DNA of 64,000 bases. Origin: Shinella pollutisoli (GTDB taxonomy: Bacteria; Pseudomonadota; Alphaproteobacteria; Rhizobiales; Rhizobiaceae). The stretch's first letter is position 1, and every line of letters starts with the position of its first letter. Below are positions 1 to 12,059 of the stretch, in pieces. The notes below the pieces were generated by a model, which saw only the letters and a list, made by a program, of their open reading frames with translations, was not told where the DNA came from and searched no databases. The position numbers and the translations under genes are program-made. The stretch covers positions 124,001 to 188,000 of the forward strand of contig NZ_JANFDG010000006.1 of NCBI RefSeq assembly GCF_024609765.1, in the 5' to 3' direction.

Positions 1-1031
<1,031 letters not shown>

Positions 1032-1034
1032 GCG

Positions 1035-1355
1035 ATGGACCGCGACGAGATCGAGGAGATGTTCCAGGCGATCGGGCCGGTGACGGTGCGGCGCATGTTC
1101 GGCGGCAAGGGCATCTATCGCGACGGCCTGATCCTGGCCATCGAGTTCCAGGGCGAGATCCTGCTCAAGGCCGACGCGGAGAGCGCGCCGGACTTCGAGG
1201 CCGCCGGCTGCCGGCAATGGACCTACGAGGGCAAGCGTGCCGGAAGGCCGGTGAGGATGCCCTACTGGTCGATTCCCGACGACGCCTTCGACGATCCGGA
1301 CATCATGGCCGAATGGGTGCGGCGCGCCCACGCCGCGGCGCTGCGCGCCCGCTAG
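1035..1355 (+). CDS. TfoX/Sxy N-terminal domain protein
   Basis: This 106-residue protein matches the stand-alone TfoX N-terminal domain. It has the early VRRMFGGKGIYRDG segment, a central LKAD segment and the late MPYWSIPDD segment. In gammaproteobacteria TfoX/Sxy is a competence coactivator, but the short single-domain versions in alphaproteobacteria have no established role. It starts 3 bases after the MobA-like gene, so it is likely translated from the same message. Length is normal for the single-domain form. Confidence 0.8.
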   Translation: MDRDEIEEMFQAIGPVTVRRMFGGKGIYRDGLILAIEFQGEILLKADAESAPDFEAAGCRQWTYEGKRAGRPVRMPYWSIPDDAFDDPDIMAEWVRRAHAAALRAR

Positions 1356-1490
1356 AACGCGGTTCGCCGCATCGAAATCCGCGAGGGGCGCTCCGCGCGC
1401 CGAATCCGGAGCGGCCTGTCCGTATGCGGGCGATTTCCCGCGGGGTGCGGAATGCTCCGAGCTTTTTTCGTTGCGATTTCATTGCGATGA

Positions 1491-1522
1491 AACTTGACTT
1501 GTTTGGTCAAGTTGGCCATTAG
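1491..1522 (+). promoter_or_regulatory. Iron-responsive operator (RirA-type) over the heme receptor promoter
   Basis: A perfect 8-bp inverted repeat, AACTTGAC at 1491-1498 and GTCAAGTT at 1506-1513, contains TGA-N9-TCA (1495-1509), the described IRO consensus for the Fe-S regulator RirA in rhizobia. It overlaps a plausible -35 (TTGACT, 1494-1499), which is 17 bases from a weak -10 (CATTAG, 1517-1522). Repression under iron sufficiency is inferred from the position of the box and the gene behind it. A near-identical box lies before the suf operon (16595-16609). Confidence 0.75.
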
Positions 1523-1570
1523 CAAAGGGAGCCGCACACATCCGGCGGCCGCTTTCGGGTGAGGTTTTCC

Positions 1571-3694
1571 ATGCAGGTCCATCGTTTCCACGCGTCGGCG
1601 CTTCTGGCCGGTACGGCCATGGCGATCGCTCTTCTCGCCGTTTCGGGTCCGGCAAAGGCGCAAGAAGCCGCCGCCGGCGGCAATGCGACGGAGCTGGAGC
1701 AGATCACCGTCGACGGCGCGCGCGAGGGCGACATCGTCGACGTCCCGGCCGCCGTGTCGAGCGCCGACCGCGACACGATCCAGGACAGCTATGCCGGCAA
1801 CGTCACGCAGGTGCTGCGCTCGACGCCCGGCACCTTCACGCGCGAGCCGCCGGACCAGGCGGGCGTCGTCGTCAACATCCGCGGCCTGCAGGGCATGGGC
1901 CGCGTCAACAGCATGATCGACGGCGTGCCGCAGACCTTCCGCAACCTCTCCGGCCACAGCGGCACCTTCGACGACATGCTCTACGTCGAGCAGAACCTCC
2001 TCGTCGGCGTCGACGTGACGCGCGGCGCGGTCTCGGGCGCCGAGGGTATGGGCACGCTCGCGGGCGCCGCCAATTTCCGCACGCTCGACGTGGACGACGT
2101 GCTGCTTCCCGGCCGGGACTACGGCGTCATGACCACCGTGCGCGTCGGCACGAACGGCTTCGACTATTCGCGCCTGCTCGCGGGTGCGGCGCGCACCGAC
2201 ATGGGCGAGGGCGAGATCGGCGTCGTCGGGGCGCTCAGCGACACCAAGCGCAGCCCCTACGAGAACGGCGACGGCATCCTCTATCCCAACGGCGGCGCGC
2301 AGCATCCGAAGTCCGGCCTGTTCAAGGTGAACTTCGCGCCCGATTCCGACCACAGGCTCTCGCTCGGCGGCATCTGGTACGACAACGAGTTCCTGCCCGG
2401 CAGCTCCGGCTACAACTGGCTGATCAACAACCAGACCTACACGGCGAAATACACCTACCGGCCCGGCAGCGACCTGATCGATTTCAGCGCCAACGCCTAT
2501 CTGAACATCACCGACATGGAGTTCGACGGCAGCAACGGCACGTCGACGGTGTTCGACGGGCGCAAGGGCACCAACACGACCACCGGCTTCGACGCGGCCA
2601 ACCGCATGCGCTTCGATCTCGGCGAGGAGACGGAGCTGAAGCTCCTCTACGGCTTCGCCTTCAGCCACGACGAATACGAGGGCAACGCCAAGCGCGGGGC
2701 CAACCCGGACGGCACGCTCGTCAAGGCCGGCGCCTTCGGCGAGGCGACGGTGAGCCATGGCATCTTCGACGTGACCGGCGCCCTCCGCTACGACTACTGG
2801 TCGCTCGAGGGCATCAGCGGCTACGAGGCGGCGGGGACGGGCGGCTGCCCGGCCGGCGGCGATCCCTGCCCGATGGACGCCCTGTCGCGCTCGGGCGGCG
2901 ACCTCAACCCGAAGATCACCGTCGCGGCCCGTCCGCTCGACTGGTTCCAGCCCTATGTCACCTACGCCCACACCTCGCGCCCGCCGACGGCGTCGGAGAT
3001 GTTCTATCCGGGCGGCCACAGCTTCGACGGCTCCTCGGACCCGATCAACAACAACCCGAACCTCGTGCCGGAAACCAGCCGCGGCTGGGAATTCGGCGTC
3101 AACCTCGCCGGCGAAGACGTCCTTGCCGGCGGCGACCGGGCCTGGCTGAAGGCGGGCTACTTCCACAACCGCATCAAGAACTACATCACCTACGACGTCG
3201 ACACGGACGGCTCCGCCCGCTGGGTGAACGCCGGCGGGACGACGATCATGCGCGGCGTCGAGATCGATGGCGGCTACGACGCCGGCCGCTACTATGCCGG
3301 CTTCTCGCTGACGATCGCCGACACCGAGCAGCCCGAGGCGGTGATCTCCGGCGTCGGCAACGACACCGGGCAGCTTCCCGACGACTTCGCGACGATCGAC
3401 GTCGGCATGCGCTTCTTCGAGGAGGCGCTGACGGTCGGCGGGCGGATGCGCTATGTCGGCGAGAGCAAGCAGGCCTATATCAACGAGGCCTCGTCCTTCC
3501 GCCTCGACGACTACACGCTCTTCGACGTGCACGCCTCCTGGCAGGTCAACGAGAACGCCAAGGTCTTCCTGAACATCGAGAACGTGTTCAACCGCACCTA
3601 CATGCAGGCGAATTCCGGCCTGGCGGACAATCTCGCCGGCATCGCCAACGGCCGCGGCCGCACCTTCATCGTCGGCGCGACGGCGAAGTTCTGA
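1571..3694 (+). CDS. TonB-dependent heme/hemoglobin receptor
   Basis: This is an outer-membrane, TonB-energised receptor of 707 residues. The ATG at 1571 is preceded by GTGAGG and gives a clear signal peptide ending in AKAQ at about residue 32. Then come a TonB-box-like stretch (EQITVDG), a plug domain (to about residue 190) and a beta-barrel ending in a C-terminal phenylalanine. The heme-receptor signature is present in modified form: SRPPTASEMFY, a histidine in GGHSF, then NNPNLVPETS, matching the FRAP...His...NPNL arrangement of the HmuR/ShmR/BhuR group. An IRO-type operator lies over the promoter, so iron-repressed heme uptake is likely. No heme ABC transporter genes follow; the next gene is a convergent NUDIX gene 3 bases away. 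Confidence 0.9.
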   Translation: MQVHRFHASALLAGTAMAIALLAVSGPAKAQEAAAGGNATELEQITVDGAREGDIVDVPAAVSSADRDTIQDSYAGNVTQVLRSTPGTFTREPPDQAGVVVNIRGLQGMGRVNSMIDGVPQTFRNLSGHSGTFDDMLYVEQNLLVGVDVTRGAVSGAEGMGTLAGAANFRTLDVDDVLLPGRDYGVMTTVRVGTNGFDYSRLLAGAARTDMGEGEIGVVGALSDTKRSPYENGDGILYPNGGAQHPKSGLFKVNFAPDSDHRLSLGGIWYDNEFLPGSSGYNWLINNQTYTAKYTYRPGSDLIDFSANAYLNITDMEFDGSNGTSTVFDGRKGTNTTTGFDAANRMRFDLGEETELKLLYGFAFSHDEYEGNAKRGANPDGTLVKAGAFGEATVSHGIFDVTGALRYDYWSLEGISGYEAAGTGGCPAGGDPCPMDALSRSGGDLNPKITVAARPLDWFQPYVTYAHTSRPPTASEMFYPGGHSFDGSSDPINNNPNLVPETSRGWEFGVNLAGEDVLAGGDRAWLKAGYFHNRIKNYITYDVDTDGSARWVNAGGTTIMRGVEIDGGYDAGRYYAGFSLTIADTEQPEAVISGVGNDTGQLPDDFATIDVGMRFFEEALTVGGRMRYVGESKQAYINEASSFRLDDYTLFDVHASWQVNENAKVFLNIENVFNRTYMQANSGLADNLAGIANGRGRTFIVGATAKF

Positions 3695-3697
3695 CGA

Positions 3698-4111
3698 TCA
3701 GCGGGCGGAAAGCGCCCGCACCGCGTCGGCGGCGAAGCGGGAGAGCGGCGAGGGGAGCGCGTCGAGCGCGAACCAGCCGAATTCCGGCAGCCTGTCCGGC
3801 TCCATGACGCGCGGCTCGCCGGAGATGTCCTCGGTCACGTAGATGAGCGACAGCCAGTGCTGGTTCTCCTCGGCGAGGATCTGCTCGGACAGGCACAGGA
3901 AATCCACCGCACCGATCGACAGCCCCGTTTCCTCGCACGCCTCGCGGCGGGCGGAATCGACGGCGCGCTCCATATGGTCGATCTTGCCGCCGACGATGTT
4001 CCAGTGGCCGGCCTCGGGCGGGCGCGTGCGGTGGTAGAGCAGGAGCCTGCGCCCACGCAAAATGGCCAGGCCGCAACCGAGGCCTGGCACGTCGATGCCG
4101 GGAACCGCCAT
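3698..4111 (-). CDS. NUDIX hydrolase
   Basis: This 137-residue protein has a complete Nudix box in the order G-x5-E-x7-REA-x-EETGL (around residues 41-64: GGKIDHME, then RREACEETGL). Such enzymes cleave nucleoside diphosphates linked to another group, but the substrate cannot be read from the sequence. The Nudix glutamates needed for metal binding are intact. It is convergent with the heme receptor and lies 11 bases downstream of the DEAD-box helicase gene on the same strand, so it may be read from the helicase message. Confidence 0.85.
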   Translation of the reverse strand: MAVPGIDVPGLGCGLAILRGRRLLLYHRTRPPEAGHWNIVGGKIDHMERAVDSARREACEETGLSIGAVDFLCLSEQILAEENQHWLSLIYVTEDISGEPRVMEPDRLPEFGWFALDALPSPLSRFAADAVRALSAR

Positions 4112-4122
4112 GGATCGGCCGG

Positions 4123-5628
<1,506 letters not shown>

Positions 5629-5814
5629 AGGGAAAACTGTTTCCGTTCCGGTTCTTGCGAACACACTGGGTTTCGGCGGCGGATGCCGCGTCAGAGGATG
5701 GAGCGCACATATGCCGAAAGTGCCGGAAAGTCAAGGAAATCGCTGAGTTCCGCGAATCAGCGAATGAAATGAGGGCGATCCGGGGCGAAAACGGGCCCGC
5801 AGGCTTGCGCTGCG

Positions 5815-7101
5815 TCAATCCATGTAGGTGGTGAGCTTCATGCCGGCGGTCAGGAAACGCATGGGGTCGACGGCCTTGCCGCCGCGCCGCACCTCGTAGT
5901 GGAGATGCGGGCCGGTGGAGCGGCCGGTGGTGCCGGACAGGCCGACGACGTCGGACGCCTCGACGCGCTCGCCGACCCTGACGAGGACCTTGGAGAGATG
6001 GGCGTAGCGCGTCGTCAGGCCGTCGCCGTGGTCGATCTCGACCATGTTGCCGTAGCCGCCGTTGCGGCCGGCGACGGTGACCGTGCCGGCGCCCGTCGAG
6101 CGGATCTCGGTGCCCGTGCTGACGCGGAAGTCGATGCCGGCATGCAGTGCAAGCCGGCCGAAGAACGGGTCGGTGCGGTTGCCGAAGCGGCTGGTGATGC
6201 CGCTGCCGGGCGAGGGGTTGCCGAAGGGCAGCTTGCGCGCGGTCTGGCGCGCGGCCTCCAGGCGGGCGAGCGCGCTGTCGAGGTCGTTGATCGATTCCTC
6301 GAAGGGGTCGGGCAGCTCGGGCTCGACGAAGGGGCCGCCGATGGCGTTCGCCCCGTCCTCCTGCGGGATCGCCTCCTCGGCGACCTCGACGCCGGTGCGG
6401 CGCAGGATCGTGCGGATCGCGTCCGCCGTCTCGGAGGCGCCGGCCGCCAGCGACTGGATGCGGTCGATCTGCTCGCGCTCCAGGTCCTTCAGCGACAAGG
6501 TGACGCGGGAGAACAGCCGGTCGGCCCGGTCGGCGACCGATTCGCGCTCGGCCGCGTAGGCGAGCTTGCCGGTGACCGGCGCTTCGCCGCCCGTCGCGCC
6601 CATGATCGCGCCGATGGCCTTGACGGCGTCCGCGCGGCGTCCGTCCGCGGCGGGCTTCTCCTCCGGCAGCGGCACGCCGTCCGGCGCGGCAAGGCCGGCG
6701 TCGCCGGCGCGGTTAAGGAGCGCGTCGAGCTTGCCGTGGCGGGCGGAGAGCGCGAGCTGCTGCTGCATCAGCTTCTCCACCTTCTCCTCGACGACCTGCT
6801 GGTCGAGGAGCTGGCGGCTCGTCACGCGGTCGACCTGGGCGCGCAGCGCCGAGATGCGGTCCTCGTAGTCATGCTGCATGCGCGCCTGGCGCGCCATGGT
6901 GGCGCCGATCAGGTCGTCGCGCAGCACGAGGTAGGAGGTGGCGCCAAGGTAGCCGACGGTGAACATGCCGGCGAAGCAGAAGGCGACCGCCGCCATCCAG
7001 GGCCGGATCGTCATGTGGCGGATGCGGTCGCCGCTTGCGAGAATCACGACATGCTGCTGCGCGCGTTTTCCGAAGACGCGGTTTTCAGGACGCTCAGGCA
7101 C
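5815..7101 (-). CDS. M23 family metallopeptidase with DUF5930-type N-terminal region
   Basis: This 428-residue protein is a membrane-anchored murein hydrolase or LytM-domain factor. It has a short cytoplasmic N-terminus, one transmembrane segment (about residues 34-58) and a coiled-coil region with repeated QQVVEEKVEKL-type heptads (about 75-140). The C-terminal LytM/M23 domain keeps the zinc-site segments HAGIDF and HLHYEV, plus the conserved G-x-TGRSTGPH loop, so it is probably catalytic. The GTG start at 7101 has GGGGAG 9 bases upstream. The likely role is peptidoglycan remodelling during growth or division, inferred from the family. It is read away from the DUF455 gene end. Confidence 0.85.
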   Translation of the reverse strand: MPERPENRVFGKRAQQHVVILASGDRIRHMTIRPWMAAVAFCFAGMFTVGYLGATSYLVLRDDLIGATMARQARMQHDYEDRISALRAQVDRVTSRQLLDQQVVEEKVEKLMQQQLALSARHGKLDALLNRAGDAGLAAPDGVPLPEEKPAADGRRADAVKAIGAIMGATGGEAPVTGKLAYAAERESVADRADRLFSRVTLSLKDLEREQIDRIQSLAAGASETADAIRTILRRTGVEVAEEAIPQEDGANAIGGPFVEPELPDPFEESINDLDSALARLEAARQTARKLPFGNPSPGSGITSRFGNRTDPFFGRLALHAGIDFRVSTGTEIRSTGAGTVTVAGRNGGYGNMVEIDHGDGLTTRYAHLSKVLVRVGERVEASDVVGLSGTTGRSTGPHLHYEVRRGGKAVDPMRFLTAGMKLTTYMD

Positions 7102-7190
7102 AGACGACGACTCCCCGACCGGTTATGCTGGTCTCGTGCCGGGGATTACACATCGTTAGGGTTAACAAAGCCTTTCGGCGGCGCCGGATG

Positions 7191-8018
7191 TCAGCTCTGG
7201 CTCACGGAAACGAGCGCGCGGTAGAAGGAGGGCGTGAGGCCCGCCTCGGCGCGCGCGACATCGTTGAAGGGCGGCTTCAGCGGCCCGCGGAAATTGGCCC
7301 TCACCAGCGCCTTGAAGGTGGCGGACGGGTCCTTGCGCTCGCGCGCGCAGAGGAAACGGAACCATTTCGCCCCGACGGCGACGTGGCCCTTCTCGTCGTT
7401 GTAGATGATGTCGAGGATGTCCGCGCTCCTGTCGTCGCCGGTCTCGCGCATCTTCGCCTGCAGCACCGGCGTCACGTCGAGGCCGCGCGCCTCCAGGATC
7501 AGCGGCACGACGGCGAGCCTTGCGGTGAGGTCGTTGCGCGTGTCGTGGGCGGCCTGCCACAGGCCGTCGTGGGCGGGCAGGTCGCCGTATTCGGCGCCGA
7601 GCTCGCGCAGCCGGTCGCGCACCAGCCGGAAATGCTTCGCCTCCTCGAAAGCCACCTGCATCCAGCCGTCGAAGAAGGAATGCGGCACGCGCTCCGTCGT
7701 GAAGCGGGCGACGATGTCGAGCGCGAGGTCGACGGCGTTGAGCTCGATATGGGCGAGCGCATGCAGGAGCGCCACGCGGCCCTTCAGCGTGTGGAGCGAG
7801 CGCTTCTCCATGTGCTTCGGCGGGATCAGCTCCGGCTTGTCCGGACGGCCCGGCCGGTCGGCGAGCGCCGGATCGCGCGGCGAGCGGATGGAAAGCGTGC
7901 GGGAGAACCACCGGCGCGCCGTCTCCTGGGCGAGCGCGGTCTTCAGGTCAAGGTCGGCTGCGGCGATCGCGGCCGTCGCGCCACCGCGCAGGCTCTCGAT
8001 TGGAGGAAGGGACATCAT
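7191..8018 (-). CDS. DUF455 family ferritin-like protein
   Basis: This 275-residue protein belongs to the DUF455 family, a ferritin-like four-helix fold with a probable di-iron site. The carboxylate and histidine ligands are visible in order: ALAHIELNAVDLALD, AFEEAKHF, EARGLDV and YNDEKGHVAVG. Its function is not established; ferritin-like hydroxylase activity of the MiaE type has been suggested for relatives. It follows the peroxiredoxin gene on the same strand after 22 bases, so the two may form an oxidative-stress pair. Two ATGs are in tandem at the start, so the N-terminus could be one residue shorter. Confidence 0.82.
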   Translation of the reverse strand: MMSLPPIESLRGGATAAIAAADLDLKTALAQETARRWFSRTLSIRSPRDPALADRPGRPDKPELIPPKHMEKRSLHTLKGRVALLHALAHIELNAVDLALDIVARFTTERVPHSFFDGWMQVAFEEAKHFRLVRDRLRELGAEYGDLPAHDGLWQAAHDTRNDLTARLAVVPLILEARGLDVTPVLQAKMRETGDDRSADILDIIYNDEKGHVAVGAKWFRFLCARERKDPSATFKALVRANFRGPLKPPFNDVARAEAGLTPSFYRALVSVSQS

Positions 8019-8040
8019 TACAGCCTGTTGCCTCGGTTTC

Positions 8041-8508
8041 CTAAAGCTTCCTGGCAGCCGTGAGCACCGCCTCGGCGTGGCCCTTGACCTTCACCTTCGG
8101 CCAAATTTCCGCAATCCGGCCCGCGGCGTCGATCAGCAGCGTCGTGCGCTCGACGCCCATGTAGGTGCGGCCGTAGAGGCTCTTCTCCTTCCACACGCCG
8201 TAGGCCTCCAGCACGTCGTGGCTCTCGTCGGAGGCGAGCGGCACGGCGAGCGCGTGCTTGGCCACGAATCGATCGTGCTTCTTCACCGGGTCGGGCGAGA
8301 TGCCGAGAAGGGCGACGCCCGCGGCGTCGAATTCCGGCTTCATCGCCGTGAAGTCCTTCGCCTCGACGGTGCAGGCCTCGGTGTCGTCCTTGGGATAGAA
8401 GAAGAGGACGAGCGGACGGCCGCGGAAATCGGCAAGCGACACCGTGCCGCCGCCGTCTCGTTGGAGGGTGAAGTCCGGCGCCGGCATGCCCGTTGTCAAT
8501 TCCGCCAT
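8041..8508 (-). CDS. bcp: Peroxiredoxin, BCP (PrxQ) family
   Basis: This is a thiol peroxidase of 155 residues that reduces hydroperoxides in the cytoplasm. The thioredoxin-like fold is visible (FRGRPLVLFFYPKDDT). The peroxidatic cysteine lies in TEACTVEA at about residue 46, where most BCP proteins have TPGCT, so the preceding Pro-Gly is replaced but the Thr and Cys are kept. The usual resolving cysteine five residues later is absent, so this looks like a 1-Cys type. The gene is read divergently from the AsmA-like gene. A GCCGGTT/AACCGGC inverted repeat (8526-8532/8546-8552) lies in the shared upstream region. Confidence 0.88.
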   Translation of the reverse strand: MAELTTGMPAPDFTLQRDGGGTVSLADFRGRPLVLFFYPKDDTEACTVEAKDFTAMKPEFDAAGVALLGISPDPVKKHDRFVAKHALAVPLASDESHDVLEAYGVWKEKSLYGRTYMGVERTTLLIDAAGRIAEIWPKVKVKGHAEAVLTAARKL

Positions 8509-8657
8509 GGGATTTCCTTTCTTTGGCCGGTTTCTTGAGTAAGGGAACCGGCTTCCCGCATATATACTGGCGGAGGGAATCGTCCAGCGGCGAAGGGACG
8601 ATGCGCATCGATTCTCAGAGGATTCGGTGCCTCAGGGGCAAAGGAAGCACGCAGGGA

Positions 8658-11600
8658 ATGGGAGAAATCCGCGGCGAGAAGGTCGTATTCCGCAGGCAGG
8701 ACATCGTGCCGCTGCATGCGCTGCCGTCCGCGCAGGCGCACGAGCCGCTCGTGCTGCGCTGCGCCGGCCGCTCGCGCTCCGGCTTCGCCTTCCGCGTCCT
8801 CGCCGCCGTCTTAGCCATCACGGCGGCGCTGGCCGCGCTGCTTGCCGGCCTCGTCGAGAGCGGCATGTTCGACCGGACGCTGAACGCGCGCGCCGTCGCC
8901 GCGCTCAACCACGCGCTCGGCCCGCGCTATTCGGCCTCCGTCGAGCACACCGTGCTCAGGCTCGCAGGCTTCGACGGGTTCGCGCTCAAGGCGGAGAACG
9001 CGCGGATCGTCGAGGCCGGCTCGGCGCGCGAGCTCGCCACCACCGAATCGGTCGCCATGGTGCTCGATCCGATCGCGCTGATGTCCGGCCGGATCGCCAT
9101 CTCGCGCCTCGACATCGCCGGCGCCCGCTTCGACGCGGCGCTCCTGCCCGAGAGCGCGCCGCTCGACCTTGCGCAACTGCGCGTCTCCGACGTGCCGGAC
9201 TATCTCGAGGCGACCTTCGGGCAGCTCGACGGGATCCGCCGCCTGATCGTCGACAACGGCATGGAGACGGTGAGCGTCTCCGACCTCGGCGCCGTCTTCA
9301 GGGGGCCGGGCGGCAGGCCGGTCGAGATCGCGGTCCCGCGCCTCGATTTCAGCCGCGACGCCGACGGCGTGATGCGGATCGGCGGGCGCTTCGCCATGAA
9401 CGGCGACGAGGGCGAGATCGACCTGTCGGCGGCCGGCGGCGACGAGAGCGCGATCGACAGGCTGGACGGGGCGATCCGCAGCGTGGCGCTGGAGACCTTC
9501 CTTCTCGAGCGCGACGATGCCGGCGCGCCGCGGGCGGGCGTGCAGTCGGTCGCCGACATCCGTGTCCACGCGCGGCGCGAGGCGGAGGGCGGCGCTCCGG
9601 CGCTGGGCCTCGACATCGCGCTTGCCGAGGGCGCACTCTACGCCGACGGGATCGCCGCCCTGCTGCGGCCCGCCACGCTGCAGGCGAGCTACAATTTCGA
9701 CAAGGGATCGATCGAGCTCGCCTCGAAGGGGATCGGCGTCGGCCAGTCGCTCTTTCCCTTCACCGGCGGCCTCATCGACCTCGACCGCATCTCCGACCGG
9801 GGCGAGAAGGGCTTCGCCATCGATCTCCTGTTCCGCAACGCCGTCAGCCGGCCGGAGGACACGGGCGAGGCGCCGATCCGCTTCGACGCCAAGGCGAGCG
9901 GGCGCTATCTGCCGGGTGCCGGCAGCCTGCTCTTCGAGGAGCTCGCTGTGTCGAGCGAGAAGGGGGCCTTCGCCGGCTCGCTCGCGCTCCGTTTCGGCGG
10001 GCCGGCGCCGGAGGTGAGCTTCGTGATGATCGCCGACCGGGTCGATTCGGCCGCCGTCAAGCAGTTCTGGCCGTTCTGGCTGGGCAAGACGGCGCGCGCC
10101 TGGGCGGCGAAGAACATTTTCGGCGGCACCGTCACCAACGGCCGCATCGAGCTGTTCATGGCCGGCGACCGCAAGCGCGAGCCGGGCGTGCCGCTCGATC
10201 TCGGCCCGGAGGAGCTGAAGATCGACTTCGAGCTCGAAGGGGCGCGGATGAACGTCGCAGGCGATATCCCGCCGCTGCGCGACACGTCCGGGAAATTCCG
10301 CCTGCGCGGCGGCCGCACGGAGGTCACGATCGCGGGCGGCACGGCCTATCTGTCCTCCGGCCGCTCGGTGGCGCTCAAGGGCGGCACCTTCGTCCTGCCG
10401 GAAGGCTACCGCAAGCCGCTGATGGCGGAGATGGACATCGAGGTCGCCGGGAAGGCGGACGCGGTCGCCGAGCTCGTGACCTACCGGCCGATCCGCGCCC
10501 TGCCGCCGACCGGCTTCGTGCCGGAGGACTTTTCCGGCGCCGTGACGGCGAAGGTGAAGGCGCGCTTCGGCCTCATCGGCAGGCAGAATCCGCCGCCGCC
10601 GGAGTGGACGGCGGCACTGGCGCTCGACGGCGTCGACGTGAACAAGCCGGTGTCCGGCCACCGCATCGCCAATGTCCGCGGCACGCTCGCCATCGACGCG
10701 AACCGCGCCGACCTCGACGCCAAGGGCGAGATCGAGGGGGTCCCGCTCGGCATCCGGCTCACCGAGCCGGTGGCGAAGGACGCGGGCGTCACCCGGCAGC
10801 TGGTGCTGTCCGGCACGCTCGGCGACGCCGACCGGCGCAAGCTGCTGCCCGGCCTCGACGATATCGTGAGCGGCAAGGTGGAGGTCCGCCTCGAGCAGAC
10901 CGGCGACGGGCCGCGGCTCGTCGAGGCGGACGTGGGGGCCGCCGCCGTCTCCGTGCCGTGGATCGGCTGGACCAAGGGCAGCGGGATTGCCGCCAAGGTC
11001 TCCTTCCGCGCCGAGACGAAGGACGCCGTGACGCGGGTGTCCGGCTTCAGCTTCACGGGCGACGGCTTCTCCGTCGCCGGCGACATGGTGCTGCGCGGCA
11101 CAGCGCTGGACACGGCGGATTTCTCCACCGTGCGGCTGTCGGCGGAGGACCGCTTCCGCCTGCGGGTGGAGCGCGGCAAGTCCGGCTATTCGGCCGTGGC
11201 GACGGGCGAGGTCGCCGACATCCGCCCGGTGCTGGCGCGCCTCAAGACGGCGGGCGGCGGCGGCAAGTCGGGCGAGAGGGGCCAGAGCGCCAGCGTGCGG
11301 GCGACGCTGAAGCGGGCGATCGGCTTCAACGGCGAGGGGCTCTCCAACGTCAGCCTGACCTACGAGACGAACGGCCGGCGCGTTTCCGGCCTCGGCCTGG
11401 AGGCGCTGACGGACGGCGGCGCGCCGGTGGTGGCGAACCTCGCGCGCCGCGGCAAGAACGACGTCATCGAGCTGACGAGCGGCGACGCGGGCGCCGTCGC
11501 GCGCTTCACCGACATCTACCGGCACATGCGCGGCGGCCTGCTCAACGTGCGCCTCCGGGAAACGGCGGGGCAGGGCTGGTCGGGGACGGTGGACATCCGC

Positions 11601-12056
11601 AAGTTCTCGCTGGTCGGCGAGGAGCGGCTGCGCTCGCTCGTCTCCACGCCCACCGGCGAGGGCGGCAAGAGCCTCAACGACGCCGTGCGGCGGCAGATCG
11701 ACGTGAGCACGGTGAGCTTCGACCGGGGTTTCGCTCGGCTCAAGGTAAAGGACGGCACGCTCGCCGTCGAGAACGGCGTCGTGCGCGGCCAGACGGTCGG
11801 CGCGACCTTCCAGGGGACCGTGCGCGACGCCGGCGGCCGGACCGACATGACCGGCACGTTCATGCCGGCCTACGGCCTCAACCGCCTCTTCGCCGAGCTG
11901 CCGCTGATCGGCGTCATCCTAGGCAACGGCCGGGACCGCGGCCTGATCGGCATCACCTTCAAGCTCAGCGGCGCCTTCGAGACGCCGCGGTTGACGATCA
12001 ACCCGCTGTCGATCATCGCCCCCGGCGTCTTCCGCAACATCTTCGAGTTCCAGTAG
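8658..12056 (+). CDS. AsmA-like / DUF3971 domain protein, giant envelope protein
   Basis: This 1132-residue protein has one N-terminal membrane helix (about residues 38-60) and then a very long extracytoplasmic region of repeating beta-strand character, ending in an AsmA-like C-terminal segment (YGLNRLFAELPLIGVILG). That is the architecture of the YhdP/TamB/AsmA-type bridge proteins thought to move phospholipids between inner and outer membrane; this role is known for the superfamily and inferred here. The start at 8658 begins MGEIRGEKV and has AAGGAAG upstream. An in-frame ATG at 8601 behind AAGGGA would add 19 residues and cannot be excluded. It converges with tyrS 23 bases downstream. Confidence 0.82.
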   Translation: MGEIRGEKVVFRRQDIVPLHALPSAQAHEPLVLRCAGRSRSGFAFRVLAAVLAITAALAALLAGLVESGMFDRTLNARAVAALNHALGPRYSASVEHTVLRLAGFDGFALKAENARIVEAGSARELATTESVAMVLDPIALMSGRIAISRLDIAGARFDAALLPESAPLDLAQLRVSDVPDYLEATFGQLDGIRRLIVDNGMETVSVSDLGAVFRGPGGRPVEIAVPRLDFSRDADGVMRIGGRFAMNGDEGEIDLSAAGGDESAIDRLDGAIRSVALETFLLERDDAGAPRAGVQSVADIRVHARREAEGGAPALGLDIALAEGALYADGIAALLRPATLQASYNFDKGSIELASKGIGVGQSLFPFTGGLIDLDRISDRGEKGFAIDLLFRNAVSRPEDTGEAPIRFDAKASGRYLPGAGSLLFEELAVSSEKGAFAGSLALRFGGPAPEVSFVMIADRVDSAAVKQFWPFWLGKTARAWAAKNIFGGTVTNGRIELFMAGDRKREPGVPLDLGPEELKIDFELEGARMNVAGDIPPLRDTSGKFRLRGGRTEVTIAGGTAYLSSGRSVALKGGTFVLPEGYRKPLMAEMDIEVAGKADAVAELVTYRPIRALPPTGFVPEDFSGAVTAKVKARFGLIGRQNPPPPEWTAALALDGVDVNKPVSGHRIANVRGTLAIDANRADLDAKGEIEGVPLGIRLTEPVAKDAGVTRQLVLSGTLGDADRRKLLPGLDDIVSGKVEVRLEQTGDGPRLVEADVGAAAVSVPWIGWTKGSGIAAKVSFRAETKDAVTRVSGFSFTGDGFSVAGDMVLRGTALDTADFSTVRLSAEDRFRLRVERGKSGYSAVATGEVADIRPVLARLKTAGGGGKSGERGQSASVRATLKRAIGFNGEGLSNVSLTYETNGRRVSGLGLEALTDGGAPVVANLARRGKNDVIELTSGDAGAVARFTDIYRHMRGGLLNVRLRETAGQGWSGTVDIRKFSLVGEERLRSLVSTPTGEGGKSLNDAVRRQIDVSTVSFDRGFARLKVKDGTLAVENGVVRGQTVGATFQGTVRDAGGRTDMTGTFMPAYGLNRLFAELPLIGVILGNGRDRGLIGITFKLSGAFETPRLTINPLSIIAPGVFRNIFEFQ

Positions 12057-12059
12057 AGC

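Noticed and set aside
1352-3532. 726-codon open frame antisense to the heme receptor
   Set aside because: It is a by-product of high G+C at third positions: valine-, alanine- and arginine-rich low-complexity text without domain signatures, overlapping a well supported receptor gene.
7154-7168. GGTTAACAAAG motif, also at 55041, suspected CtrA half-site
   Set aside because: Only a half-site-like match with no second half at CtrA spacing; two copies can arise by chance.
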